Positions 1-8,519 of a stretch of 62,172 nucleotides of DNA are shown here, piece by piece. The notes under the pieces were generated by a model. That model had not been told where the DNA came from. It did no database searches and saw only the letters and a program-made list of their open reading frames with translations. Position 1 is the stretch's first letter, and each line of letters begins with the position of its first letter. This DNA is from Cyanobium sp. FGCU6 (GTDB lineage: Bacteria; Cyanobacteriota; Cyanobacteriia; PCC-6307; Cyanobiaceae): positions 1 through 62,172 of the forward strand of contig JANWUR010000021.1 of the NCBI GenBank assembly GCA_024958655.1, written 5' to 3'. The translations under genes were made by a program, and so were the position numbers.

Positions 1-48
1 AGCGGCTGCTTGGTGCGCTGCCTAAGGCTTGCGGTGCTTTGTTGCTGA

Positions 49-1125
49 TCAGGTCGCGGCAAGCTCCTTCACGATCTGGTGGATGAGCTCGGGCGGGAAC
101 AGGGGCTGGCCGCGCCAGTCGGGCTCGCCGTTGGGGCCGCCGGTGAGCAGCGGTTCGCTCCAGAAGGCAGTCTTGCCCTGGGGGGAGCCATCGATCACCG
201 CTTTGATGCCGGCCAGCTTCAGCCGGTGGTGGTAGGTGCCGAACGACTCGGCGGCGGCCTCGGGCAGCTCCAGCGGCCCGCCGCTGAAGTCGGGGAAGTA
301 CTCCTTCACCAGCTTCGGCACCTCCAGCACCAGGGGCATGGAGACCAGATCGAGCCAGAGGCGGCCCTGTTCAGCCGCCTTGCGGATCAGCCCGAGGTCG
401 TGGGCGCTGGTGGCCCCCTCCTGCATCGTGGTGACCCCGACGCGGGCGTAGATCCGCTGGGCGTCGTCGAAGCGCTCGAGCAGCTCCTGCTCGCCCGGCT
501 GCGGCATGGCCGTGAAGATCGGCAGGAAGGCCGTTTCCATCAGCAGCCCATCGGGTTCGCGGCTGCCCGCCTTGCGCAGGATCAGGCCGCCGGCCGGATC
601 GGGCGTGGAGGCGTCGATGCCCACCAACTGGAAGGCCGCCGAATTGAGGACGGCGCCGTGGTTGGAGCTGTGGATCAGCAGCACCGGGTTGTCCGGGAAC
701 AGCGGATCGAGGTCGTCGCGGCTGAGCTGGCGGCCGTCGGCAAGGTTGGAGACGTCGTAGCCGTAGCCGATGATCCACGCGCCCGGCTGCAGCGGATGGG
801 CGTCCACGTGCTCGCGCAGCACCCGCAGGATGTCGGCGATGCGGGTGACCGGTCCGGCCGGCACCCCCGACACGTTCGCCCAGGTCACGATCTGCAGCGC
901 GTTGGCGAAGTGACCGTGGGCATCGATGAAGGAGGGCAGCAGCACTTGTCCCGCCAGATCGATCACCCTGGTGCTTTCCCCGGCGGTGGCCATCACCTCG
1001 GCTTCGCCGCCTGCCGCCAGGATGCGGCCGCCGGCGATCGCCACCGCCTCCACGCGGGGGCGAACGTCGTCCATGGTGAGGATCGGGCCGCCGCAGAAGA
1101 TCAGTTCGGCCTGCTGGGTGCCCAT
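49..1125 (-). pseudogene. 3'-truncated amidohydrolase (YtcJ-like amidohydrolase 3 family)
   Basis: The N-terminal two thirds of a metal-dependent amidohydrolase of the YtcJ type, which hydrolyse C-N bonds of diverse substrates. An N-terminal beta-sandwich segment is followed by the first metal motif (DAHGHF, about residue 68) and a conserved DGSPQG segment near residue 314. Family members are usually about 530-550 residues; this frame stops after 358, just where the second metal-binding histidine segment should begin. The 48 bases beyond the stop do not encode the expected continuation in any frame on this strand, so a simple frameshift is unlikely. It is probably broken by rearrangement. An enzyme of this fold without its C-terminal metal ligands is expected to be inactive. 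Confidence 0.75.
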
Positions 1126-1152
1126 GGCGAGGGGAGAGGGGTCGTGCCCTTG

Positions 1153-2190
1153 CTAGTCACGGAGCGGGGCCCGGGCCACCAGCCCCTGTTCCAGCAGCAG
1201 CCCGGCGGCCTCCTCGGCCGAGCGGTCGCCCAGATCCAGCGAGCGCACCGCGTGGCTGCTGAGGTCGTGGTCGTAGCAGCGGTCGTAGTAGTCGAGCATC
1301 TGCCGGCAGGCGGCCGCTGCATCCCCCTGCTCGATCGCACCCAGGGCGGCCGCGGTGCGCTGCGGGCCCAGGCGCCGGGCGATGCGGCGGGTGGCCTCGG
1401 CCACCAGCTGCGGCTCCTGCCCCCCGTAGACCCCCACCAGCCGGGCCACCCGCTCCTCCAGGGGCCGCAGCACCTCCAGCACCGGCGCCTCCTTCATGTG
1501 GCGCCAAAGTCCGGCCGGGATGCGGCAGCGGCCCACCTGGGAACTCTCGGCCTCCAGCCAGATCTCCCCGGCTCCCTCCAGCCGGGCCAGAGCCGCGGCC
1601 AGCAGGTTCTCGAACTGCTCGCTGCTGGGCTGAGCCGGCAACCCGAGCGCCCCGAAGCTGCTGCCCCGGTGGTTGGCCAGCCCCTCAAGATCCACCACCG
1701 GCACCCCCTGACCCGCCAGGGCCAGCAGCAGGTCGGTCTTGCCGGTGCCGGTGCGCCCCCCCAGCAGCCGCAGGGGCCAGGGGCGCTCGAACAGCTCCAG
1801 CACCCAGCGGCGGTAGGCCTTGTAGCCGCCCAACAGCAGCAGCACCGGCAGCTCCAGCGCCTCCGCCAGCCGCGCCACGCTCTCGCTGCGCATGCCGCCG
1901 CGCCAGCAGTGAAGCCGCAGGGGCATCCCCGGTGCGGTGGCCGCCAGCTCGCCCAGGGCGCGGGCGAGGGTCTCGAGCCGCGGGCCCACCAGCGCCAGAC
2001 CCCGCAGCACCGCCGCCGCACGCCCCTCCTGTCGATAGAGGGTGCCCACCTCTGCCCGGCCGGCGTCGTCGAACAGGGGCAGATTGTGCGCGCCGGGGAT
2101 GTGGCCCTGGCGGTATTCCGCCGGACTGCGCACATCCACGATCGGCCCGGGCCCTGCCAGGAACTCGGCGATGCGCTGCCGGGGCGCCAT
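1153..2190 (-). CDS. selU: tRNA 2-selenouridine synthase (SelU/MnmH)
   Basis: Converts 2-thiouridine to 2-selenouridine at the wobble position of certain tRNAs using selenophosphate. The 345-residue protein has an N-terminal rhodanese domain with the catalytic cysteine at 95 in LHCWRGG, then a P-loop domain with GGRTGTGKT at 144-152, which is the standard two-domain layout and length. The start at MAPRQ was chosen because the rhodanese fold begins right after it; a longer frame (to 2238) would add 16 atypical residues. It is divergent from an ABC importer of the type often found beside selU and thought to bring in selenium oxyanions. No selenophosphate synthetase (selD) gene is in the window. 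Confidence 0.9.
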   Translation of the reverse strand: MAPRQRIAEFLAGPGPIVDVRSPAEYRQGHIPGAHNLPLFDDAGRAEVGTLYRQEGRAAAVLRGLALVGPRLETLARALGELAATAPGMPLRLHCWRGGMRSESVARLAEALELPVLLLLGGYKAYRRWVLELFERPWPLRLLGGRTGTGKTDLLLALAGQGVPVVDLEGLANHRGSSFGALGLPAQPSSEQFENLLAAALARLEGAGEIWLEAESSQVGRCRIPAGLWRHMKEAPVLEVLRPLEERVARLVGVYGGQEPQLVAEATRRIARRLGPQRTAAALGAIEQGDAAAACRQMLDYYDRCYDHDLSSHAVRSLDLGDRSAEEAAGLLLEQGLVARAPLRD

Positions 2191-2249
2191 GGGCAGGAAG
2201 CAAAGGCACATACTGAAACCCTGCCCGATTCCGGCCACTGCCTCCTTCG

Positions 2250-3206
2250 ATGCCCTTCCGCCTCCGCAGCGCCGCCCCGTTCACCGGCCTGATCGCCGGC
2301 CTCGCGCTCGCCGTCGCCCCCGCGCTGTCCCCGGCCGTCGCTCCCACCGGTCCGCTGGTGGCGCCGGCGGCGGCCCAGAGCACCAGCCAGCCGGTGCTGC
2401 GCATCGGTGCCATCCCCGACCAGAAACCGGAGAAGCTCAATCGCCTCTATCCCCTGGTGGCGGGCGAACTGAGCCGCCAGCTGGGGGTGAAGGTGAAGTA
2501 CGTGCCCGTGGTGGATTACGCCGCGGCCGTGAGCGCCTTCCGCACCGGCGATCTCGATCTGGTGTGGTTCGGCGGCCTCACCGGCGTCCAGGCGCGCCTG
2601 CAGAGGCCAGGGGCCAAGGTGCTGGCCCAGCGCGACATCGATGTGTCGTTCCACAGCGTCTTCATCGGCAACGTCCGCAGCGGCCTGCGTCCCTTCAACC
2701 AGCAGAAGGGGCTCACGACCCTCAAGGGCCGGCGCTTCACCTTCGGCTCGGAGAGCTCCACCTCCGGCCGGCTGATGCCTCAATACTTCCTGCAGCAGGC
2801 GGGCGTGAAGCTGAGCGATTTCGCCGGCGGTGCCCCGGGCTTCAGCGGCAGTCACGACGCCACCATCGCGCTGGTGCAGAGCGGCGCCTATGACGCCGGG
2901 GTGGTGAACGAGCAGGTGTGGCGCGCCAGCCTGCACGATGGCAAGGCCAACCGGGCGCGGGTGCAGGCCCTCTGGCGCAGCCCCGGCTATCCCGACTACC
3001 ACTGGATCGCTCAGCCCGATCTCGACCGCCGCTTCGGGGCCGGCTTCACCACGAAGCTGCAGCAGGCGATCCTGAGCTGGCGGCCCAGCGATCCCGAGCA
3101 GAAACAGATCCTCTCCCTGTTCGGCGCCCAGCAGTTCACCAAGGCCTCGCCCGAGGCCTACGGGCGCATCGAGCAGGTGGGCCGTTCGATCGGCAAGATC
3201 CGCTGA
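2250..3206 (+). CDS. PhnD-like ABC transporter substrate-binding protein (putative selenate/oxyanion)
   Basis: Periplasmic binding protein of the PhnD/SsuA/transferrin fold, 318 residues. An N-terminal signal peptide has hydrophobic core residues 12-35 and a likely cleavage after AQS around residue 44. The mature part carries the family signatures LRIGAIPDQ, DLVWFGG and FGSESSTSGRLMPQYFL. It is the first gene of a three-gene importer (binding protein, ATPase, fused permease) and diverges from selU with only 59 bases between starts. PhnD relatives take phosphonates, phosphite or phosphate; the selU neighbour makes selenate or another selenium oxyanion a good guess, but specificity cannot be read from the sequence. 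Confidence 0.85.
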   Translation: MPFRLRSAAPFTGLIAGLALAVAPALSPAVAPTGPLVAPAAAQSTSQPVLRIGAIPDQKPEKLNRLYPLVAGELSRQLGVKVKYVPVVDYAAAVSAFRTGDLDLVWFGGLTGVQARLQRPGAKVLAQRDIDVSFHSVFIGNVRSGLRPFNQQKGLTTLKGRRFTFGSESSTSGRLMPQYFLQQAGVKLSDFAGGAPGFSGSHDATIALVQSGAYDAGVVNEQVWRASLHDGKANRARVQALWRSPGYPDYHWIAQPDLDRRFGAGFTTKLQQAILSWRPSDPEQKQILSLFGAQQFTKASPEAYGRIEQVGRSIGKIR

Positions 3207-3216
3207 TGTTCCGCCG

Positions 3217-3963
3217 GTGAGCACCCCGGTGCTGGAACTGCGGGGGATCCGGGTGCCGGGGCGCCAGGATCCCCGGCTGGATCATGTGGATCTGCGCCTG
3301 CACCCCGGCGAGCGGGTGGCGCTGCTCGGCGCCAGCGGCGCCGGCAAGAGCACGCTGCTGGCCGTGGCCAATGGCCTGCTGAAGCCCGCGGCGGGCACCG
3401 TGCTGTGGGAGGGCGTGCCTCTGGCCCGGAGTCGGCGGGCCCGGCGCCGCCAGCAGGCCCGCATCGGCACCCTCTGGCAGGACCTGCGCCTGATCGAGGA
3501 GCTCACCGTGCAGCAGAACCTGAATGCGGCGCGGCTGGCGCACTGGGGCTGGCCGCGCACCCTGCTCAACCTGCTGGTGCCCCTGGAGAGCGACGCCTGC
3601 GCGGCGGTGCTGCGGCGGCTGGACCTGGATCCCAGCCTGCTGGGCGCGCCGGTGGGGGCCCTCTCCGGCGGCCAGCGCCAGCGGGTGGCGATCGCCCGCC
3701 TGCTGCGGCAGGAACCGGTGCTGCTGCTGGCCGATGAGCCGCTGGCCAGCCTCGACCCCCGCCTGGCCGCCGACCTTCTCCAGCTGCTGCTGGCCCTGGC
3801 CTCCCCGCCGAGGGCCCTGCTGCTGAGCCTGCACCGGCCTGATCTGCTCGCCGGCTTCGACCGGGCGATCGGCCTGCGCCGAGGTCGGGTGCTGTTCGAC
3901 CGGGCCGTGGCCGACGTGGATGGCGATCTGCTGGCCGAGCTCTACGGCGGAAGCGGGGCATGA
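3217..3963 (+). CDS. PhnC-like ABC transporter ATP-binding protein
   Basis: Cytoplasmic ATPase subunit of the importer, 248 residues. Walker A is GASGAGKS (about residues 36-43), the ABC signature is LSGGQRQR, Walker B is LLLADEP, and a switch histidine lies in LSLHRPD. Translation starts at GTG 3217, 10 bases after the binding-protein stop; the only nearby ATG (3205) runs into a stop after four codons. The stop overlaps the permease start in an ATGA, so the subunits are translationally coupled. Closest to PhnC-type ATPases; the substrate is that of the whole transporter. Confidence 0.88.
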   Translation: MSTPVLELRGIRVPGRQDPRLDHVDLRLHPGERVALLGASGAGKSTLLAVANGLLKPAAGTVLWEGVPLARSRRARRRQQARIGTLWQDLRLIEELTVQQNLNAARLAHWGWPRTLLNLLVPLESDACAAVLRRLDLDPSLLGAPVGALSGGQRQRVAIARLLRQEPVLLLADEPLASLDPRLAADLLQLLLALASPPRALLLSLHRPDLLAGFDRAIGLRRGRVLFDRAVADVDGDLLAELYGGSGA

Positions 3964-5546
3964 GGCCCGCCCCGCCCCTGCTGATGCTGCTGCCGGCGCT
4001 GGTGCTGCTGCCGGTGCTGGCGCTGCTCCCCTCCCAGTGGCACGGGGGAGGGGGTGAACTGATCGGCCGCTTCCTGCTGGCGGCGGTGCAGCCGTCGCTG
4101 GATCCGGTGGTGCTCCGCTCGATCATGGGCGGACTGGCAGTGACGCTGGGGATGGCCTTTCTGGGCTGGTCCGCCAGCCTGGTGCTCGGCCTGGTGCTCG
4201 GGGCAGCCAGCTCCCGCACCGTGTGGAGCACGCTCTCCGGCCACCGCTGGCCCGCCGAAGCGCTGCGGCGCCTGCTGGCGATCCCCCGCTCGGTCCACGA
4301 ACTGATCTGGGGGCTGATCCTGCTGCAGCTGCTGGGGTTGCAGCCGGTGGTGGCGGTGCTGGCCATCGCCCTGCCCTTCGGCGCGCTGGTGGCCCGGGTG
4401 ATCGCCGATCTGCTCGACACCCTGCCCACCCACACCCTCGAGGCCCTGCGCGGCGGCGGAGCGCCGGCGCCGGCGGCATTGCTCACGGCCCTCGGACCGC
4501 CCCTGCTGCCGGGACTGCTCAGCTACGGCGGCTACCGGCTGGAGTGCGCCCTGCGCAGCGCCACCCTGCTGGGGGTGTTCGGCCTGGGGGGCCTGGGCAC
4601 CGAGCTGCGCCTCACGATGCAGTCGCTGGAGTTCCGCGAGCTGTGGAGCGGACTGTGGCTGCTGCTGGCGGTGATGCTGGCCCTGGAGACCGGGGTGGCA
4701 CGGCTGCGCCGCCGCTGGCTGATGCCCTCCCGCCTGGGGCTGGCCGGCGGCGGGGTGGGGCGCCGGGGGCGGGAGATGGTGCTGGCGCTCCTGGCCCTGG
4801 TTCCGCTGGGCCTGGTGGTGGCCCGGGCTCTCGGGGTGGAGGCCTCGGCGCTGCTCAGGCGTCCGCCGCTGCCGGCTCTGCCCCCCCCCGACTGGGCCGC
4901 CGTGGCGGCGCTGCCCTGGCCGGCCCTGGTGGCAGGCACGGTGGTGCTCACCCTGGTGGCGGCCTGCCTGGCGGTGGGACTGGCCCCGCTGCAATGGCTG
5001 CTGGTGGCCCCCTGGCCCGCCATGAAGATGCTGATGCGACTGGGCTGGGCACTGCAGCGGCTCTGGCCGCCGCCGCTCACCGCCCTGCTGCTGCTGTTCC
5101 TGCTGCAGCCGGGCCTGCTCACGGCGGCCCTGGCCCTCGGGCTGCACAACCTGGGAATCCTGGGTCGCCTGCTGCTCGAGAGCGCCGTGGATAGCGGCGC
5201 GGGGCGGCAGCAGGCCCTGCTCGGGGCCGGCAGCGGTCCGCGCCAGGCCCTGCTCTACGGGCGCCTGGCCCCCGTGGCCAACGCCTATCTGGCCTACGGG
5301 GCCTACCGGGCCGACGTGATGCTGCGGGAGACCGTGGTGGTGGGCCTGGTGGGGGCGACGGGTCTGGGCAGCCAGCTGATGGAGAGCCTGAGCAGCTTCG
5401 CCTGGGATCAGATCCTCGCGCTGGTGGCGGTCTACGCCCTGCTGACGCTGCTCGGCGAGGAGATCAGCGACCGGGCGCGCCACCGGCTGCTCGAGGGGAA
5501 GGGGCAGCGGGAACGGGAGGCTTCGCAACTGAACACCAGCTATTGA
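3960..5546 (+). CDS. PhnE-like ABC transporter permease, two fused permease domains
   Basis: Inner-membrane channel of the importer, 528 residues. Two consecutive permease units are visible, each with several hydrophobic helices and an EAA-type coupling loop: EALRGGGAPAPAALL in the first half and QALLGAGSGPRQALL in the second, both followed by a conserved proline. Ordinary PhnE proteins are about 260-290 residues with one unit, so this is a natural tandem fusion that would supply the whole transmembrane dimer. It overlaps the ATPase gene by four bases and ends the operon; the next gene has its own promoter overlapping this gene's last codons. Confidence 0.85.
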   Translation: MRPAPPLLMLLPALVLLPVLALLPSQWHGGGGELIGRFLLAAVQPSLDPVVLRSIMGGLAVTLGMAFLGWSASLVLGLVLGAASSRTVWSTLSGHRWPAEALRRLLAIPRSVHELIWGLILLQLLGLQPVVAVLAIALPFGALVARVIADLLDTLPTHTLEALRGGGAPAPAALLTALGPPLLPGLLSYGGYRLECALRSATLLGVFGLGGLGTELRLTMQSLEFRELWSGLWLLLAVMLALETGVARLRRRWLMPSRLGLAGGGVGRRGREMVLALLALVPLGLVVARALGVEASALLRRPPLPALPPPDWAAVAALPWPALVAGTVVLTLVAACLAVGLAPLQWLLVAPWPAMKMLMRLGWALQRLWPPPLTALLLLFLLQPGLLTAALALGLHNLGILGRLLLESAVDSGAGRQQALLGAGSGPRQALLYGRLAPVANAYLAYGAYRADVMLRETVVVGLVGATGLGSQLMESLSSFAWDQILALVAVYALLTLLGEEISDRARHRLLEGKGQREREASQLNTSY

Positions 5547-5597
5547 GAATCGCTTGCAAAAACCCAGGTTATTGCCTACATTGCGAGTCATTCGCAA
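5543..5597 (+). promoter_or_regulatory. Promoter with two Fur-like boxes for the CRP-family gene
   Basis: A perfect palindrome TTGCGAGTCATTCGCAA lies at 5581-5597 and a weaker copy TTGAGAATCGCTTGCAA at 5543-5559. Both have 6-base arms with a 5-base centre and resemble ferric-uptake-regulator (Fur) boxes. A promoter fits between them: -35 TTGCAA (5554-5559), 17-base spacer, -10 TACATT (5577-5582). The two boxes cover the -35 and the -10/start region, the layout of a repressed promoter. Sequence and spacing are direct observations; Fur binding is inferred. Confidence 0.55.
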
Positions 5598-5618
5598 CAG
5601 CTGCGCTCGCCTGCACCG

Positions 5619-6212
5619 ATGAGCTTCCGCTTCCTCCCCGATGACGCCGTGGCGGCCATCCGCATGCCGGCCGGCCAGACGGTGCTGATCGATCCCTCCC
5701 TCCGCCCCGGCGCCAGCTGCCTCGAGGTGATCGAAGGCGTCGCCCGCGTCTACTGCCCCTGCGAGGACACCGAGGGCATGACCATCGCCTTCCTCCAGCC
5801 CGGCGACCAGCTGCGCACCGACCGCCTCTGCAGTGAGGGCGTCTGCGTCGAGGCCCTCACACCCCTGTGCTTCCGCAGCGATGCTCAGCCCGTCGAGGGC
5901 GCCGGCTTCGATGCCGTCAACGAGTGGACGCTGCAGCTGCTGCGCATCCGCCACCTCGGCAGCGCCGAGCAGCGCCTGCACGCCCTGTTCGCCCTGCTGG
6001 TGCGTCGCCTCGGCCGCCGCTGCGGCGACTGGTGCGATCTTCCCTTCCGTCTCACCCACGAGCGCATCGGCGAACTGATCGGCACCACCCGGGTCACCAC
6101 CACCCGCCTGATCTCGCGCATCCGGGCCGCCGATCTGCTGGTGGTGCCCAACGGCGAACCCGGCCTGCGGGTGGCGCCGAAGCTGGTGGAAGCGGCTCCG
6201 CTGGCGGCATGA
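5619..6212 (+). CDS. CRP/FNR-family transcriptional regulator (possibly IdiB-like)
   Basis: A 197-residue DNA-binding regulator with an N-terminal cyclic-nucleotide-binding-like beta-roll (residues 1-95), a dimerisation helix (about 105-130) and a C-terminal winged helix containing FRLTHERIGELIGTTRVTTTRLISR, the CRP-type helix-turn-helix (quoted in two parts: FRLTHERIGELIG and TTRVTTTRLISR). It lacks an obvious cAMP site or the N-terminal iron-sulfur cysteines of FNR. Two Fur-like boxes overlap its promoter, which recalls iron-responsive CRP-family regulators such as IdiB of Synechococcus, but that identity is unproven. The stop overlaps the next small gene in an ATGA. Confidence 0.8.
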   Translation: MSFRFLPDDAVAAIRMPAGQTVLIDPSLRPGASCLEVIEGVARVYCPCEDTEGMTIAFLQPGDQLRTDRLCSEGVCVEALTPLCFRSDAQPVEGAGFDAVNEWTLQLLRIRHLGSAEQRLHALFALLVRRLGRRCGDWCDLPFRLTHERIGELIGTTRVTTTRLISRIRAADLLVVPNGEPGLRVAPKLVEAAPLAA

Positions 6213-6493
6213 ACAGCTTCAGCTCCCCAAGCCTGCGCACCTCCGAAACCCTGGTGGGCAGCCTCTGCCAGGAGGTCGATGGGCTGCGTCGCCGGGCCTC
6301 TCACCTGCACGCAGCGATGTCCCGCTGCGGCAATCACCTGTTGTTCGAGCGGCTGCGGCGCGAACTGGGCAACCTCCAGCAGCGCCACTGGGAGCTGCAG
6401 CGCGCCGCCCGCAGCCTGGCGGCAACGGCCGGGCGCGACTCCCTGGCGGTGGCCTTCCTGCTGGAGCTCACCCGTCGTCCCCTCGCGGGCTGA
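6209..6493 (+). CDS. small hypothetical protein coupled to the CRP-family regulator
   Basis: A 94-residue protein of unknown function. It starts at an ATG that overlaps the stop of the CRP-family gene by four bases, strong evidence for translation as part of that unit. The middle (about 24-70) is rich in Arg, Leu, Glu and His in a helical pattern, with no transmembrane segment or known motif; two cysteines (C20, C40) are present. It would share the Fur-like-box promoter, so it may belong to the same iron response. Confidence 0.65.
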   Translation: MNSFSSPSLRTSETLVGSLCQEVDGLRRRASHLHAAMSRCGNHLLFERLRRELGNLQQRHWELQRAARSLAATAGRDSLAVAFLLELTRRPLAG

Positions 6494-6557
6494 CGGAGAA
6501 CCGGCCGGATCCAGGTCGAACGCTGGGATTAGGAAGGGGATCCGCTCCGCCGTCGCC

Positions 6558-7670
6558 ATGGCCAGTTCCAACCCCGATCTGATCCGCGAGTTCACCGAGC
6601 GCTGCCAGCAGTCGATCCGGGAGTTCGAGGAGATCCAGGTGCGCTGCGGCCTGATCGGTCCGTCGGGCAGCGGCAAGTCGTCGCTGATCAACGCCATCGC
6701 CGGCGAGAAGATCGCGGCGGTGGGCGTGGTGGAGACCACCAACGACCCCCAGGAATACGTGCACAAGGGCATCACCTTCGTGGACCTGCCGGGCTGCGGC
6801 ACCCAGAAGTGGCCGCGCGACACCTACATCGAACGCCTGAAGCTCGACGACTTCGACTGCTTCCTGCTGGTCACCGCCCAGCGGTTCTACGACAGCGACG
6901 CCTATCTCTACCGGGAGCTCACCGCCCGCGGCAAACCCTGCTTCGTGGTGCGGAACATGATCGACCGGGCGATCGAGGACGGCCTGCACGACAACGGCCA
7001 CAACGAGCAGGAAACCCGCCGGCTGATCAGCGCCGACATCCGCCACCAGCTCGAACCCGATCCGCCATCGCGGGTGTACCTCACCTCGGCCCGTCAGCCC
7101 GCCCAGCACGATCTGCGCGAGCTGCTGGAGGCGATCGCCGAGGCCCTGGGCGGTCTGAAGCGCTCGCGCTTCGTCGCCGACATGGCGGCCTATGGCGAGC
7201 AGGCCCTCAGCCGCAAACGCCAGGTGGCGGGCGAGCGCATCGTGCCCTATGCGGGCCTGGCGGCGGCCAACGGCCTCAACCCGATCCCCGGCCTCGACAT
7301 CGGCGCCGACATCTCGCTGCTGCTGAAGCTGGGCAACGAGATCGCCTGCATCTACGGCCTCACCGACAATCAGCTGGCCTACGTGCGGCGCCTGCTGGGG
7401 CCGGACGCCCTGCCGGGGCTGATGGCCAAGACGGCCCAGTTCGCCACCAAGTACCTGGCCCGCGAGGGGGTGATGGCGCTGCTGCGCCGAATGGCCCGCA
7501 GCGTGGCCACCAAGGAGGTGACGCGCTTCATCCCGTTCGTGGGCCCGCTGGTGGCGGCCGGGATCGGCTGGCAGGCCACCTTCCTGCTCGGCGAGCAGCT
7601 GGTGAAGGAGGCGGAGAGCCTGGCCGAGGAGGTGCTGGCGGGCATCGTGCGCGGCACAGCCCCGGCCTAG
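6558..7670 (+). CDS. IRG-like (interferon-inducible GTPase-type) GTPase
   Basis: A 370-residue GTPase. The G1 loop GPSGSGKSS is at residues 34-42, the switch/G3 motif is DLPGCGTQKWP, and a long C-terminal part contains hydrophobic stretches (AGLAAANGLNPIPGLDIG and IPFVGPLVAAGIGW) that could associate with membranes. The fold resembles the immunity-related GTPases of animals; bacterial members are uncharacterised. The start at MASSNPD fits just upstream of the G domain; an upstream extension to 6279 overlaps the previous gene out of frame. The gene ends four bases into the convergent acyltransferase gene. Confidence 0.8.
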   Translation: MASSNPDLIREFTERCQQSIREFEEIQVRCGLIGPSGSGKSSLINAIAGEKIAAVGVVETTNDPQEYVHKGITFVDLPGCGTQKWPRDTYIERLKLDDFDCFLLVTAQRFYDSDAYLYRELTARGKPCFVVRNMIDRAIEDGLHDNGHNEQETRRLISADIRHQLEPDPPSRVYLTSARQPAQHDLRELLEAIAEALGGLKRSRFVADMAAYGEQALSRKRQVAGERIVPYAGLAAANGLNPIPGLDIGADISLLLKLGNEIACIYGLTDNQLAYVRRLLGPDALPGLMAKTAQFATKYLAREGVMALLRRMARSVATKEVTRFIPFVGPLVAAGIGWQATFLLGEQLVKEAESLAEEVLAGIVRGTAPA

Positions 7671-8494
7671 GCGGCCTCGGCCCGCAGGCGATCGAGTTCC
7701 GCCTGCATCGTGCCGGTGACGAGCCGGTAGCTCTCCTGCACATAATCCCGGTCGCGGCTGGCCGACAGCCCCGATCGGCCCAGGCGGATCGGCGCGCAGA
7801 CCCGGGTGTGGATCGTCACAGGCAGCGGCAGGTTGGGCACGGGGCCCAGGGCCAGCCCCCAGGGCAAGCCCAGGTAGAGCGGCAGCATCTCCGGGTCGAG
7901 CCCGAGGGGCCAGGGAACGCCGAGGCGATGCACGGCCTGCGCCAGGGGATAGAGATCGCCGATCACGAACAGGGTGTCGTGGGCGCCCCAGGAGATCAGG
8001 GGCACGATCGGCACGCCCCGGCGGATCGCCAGGCGCAGGAAACCGGTGCGGCCAGCGAACTGGATGCGGCCCCGCTGCCGGTGGGGGCGAAAGGCGTCCT
8101 GGCCGCCGCCCGGGTACACCAGGAGGCTGTCACCCCGCTCGAGCACCGCCAGGGCCTTGCGGCCGTGGAAGGGGATCGCTCCGACGGCGGCCACCTGCTC
8201 GGCGATCCAGGGGTAGCCGGCCCAGAGCTTGGCGTGGGCCAGACCGTAGATGCGGCGTTCATAGCCGAAACGCTGGTGCCAGTCGTAGATGGTCATCGCC
8301 AGGTCGGGCGAGGCGAGACCGCCGTTGTGGGCGCCGACCACCAGCATCGGCCCCGCGGGCGGCACGTGCTCCCAGCCGCTGGTGCGGACGCGGAAGTAGT
8401 GGCGGTGGAGCCAGCCCAGCAGCGGCATCAGCCGGCGGATCCGTTCCGGATCGCGATGATCCCAGGGGAACGCACCGGCAGGAGGCGATGGCAT
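7667..8494 (-). CDS. lysophospholipid acyltransferase family protein
   Basis: A 275-residue membrane-associated acyltransferase of the PlsC superfamily, expected to transfer an acyl chain to a lysophospholipid or glycolipid. The catalytic motif is degenerate: AHNGGLASPD replaces the usual HxxxxD block with H and D kept, and the glycine-rich region VYPGGGQDAF corresponds to the FPEGG substrate motif. This is nearer the DGAT/transmembrane protein 68-like branch than to classical PlsC. The start at MPSPPAG was preferred over a longer frame to 8617 that would run into the divergent desaturase gene. Convergent overlap with the GTPase gene is four bases. Confidence 0.75.
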   Translation of the reverse strand: MPSPPAGAFPWDHRDPERIRRLMPLLGWLHRHYFRVRTSGWEHVPPAGPMLVVGAHNGGLASPDLAMTIYDWHQRFGYERRIYGLAHAKLWAGYPWIAEQVAAVGAIPFHGRKALAVLERGDSLLVYPGGGQDAFRPHRQRGRIQFAGRTGFLRLAIRRGVPIVPLISWGAHDTLFVIGDLYPLAQAVHRLGVPWPLGLDPEMLPLYLGLPWGLALGPVPNLPLPVTIHTRVCAPIRLGRSGLSASRDRDYVQESYRLVTGTMQAELDRLRAEAA

Positions 8495-8519
8495 CGGCGG
8501 CGCCGGGGGAGCTGCAGGG

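Noticed and set aside
79..2292. Long plus-strand open frame of 737 codons at the left edge
   Set aside because: It is the opposite strand of the amidohydrolase and selU genes; its His/Gln/Gly-rich product is typical of antisense frames in GC-rich DNA.
3942..6059. Minus-strand frame of 705 codons
   Set aside because: Antisense to the fused permease and CRP-family genes; Gln/His-rich composition without domains.
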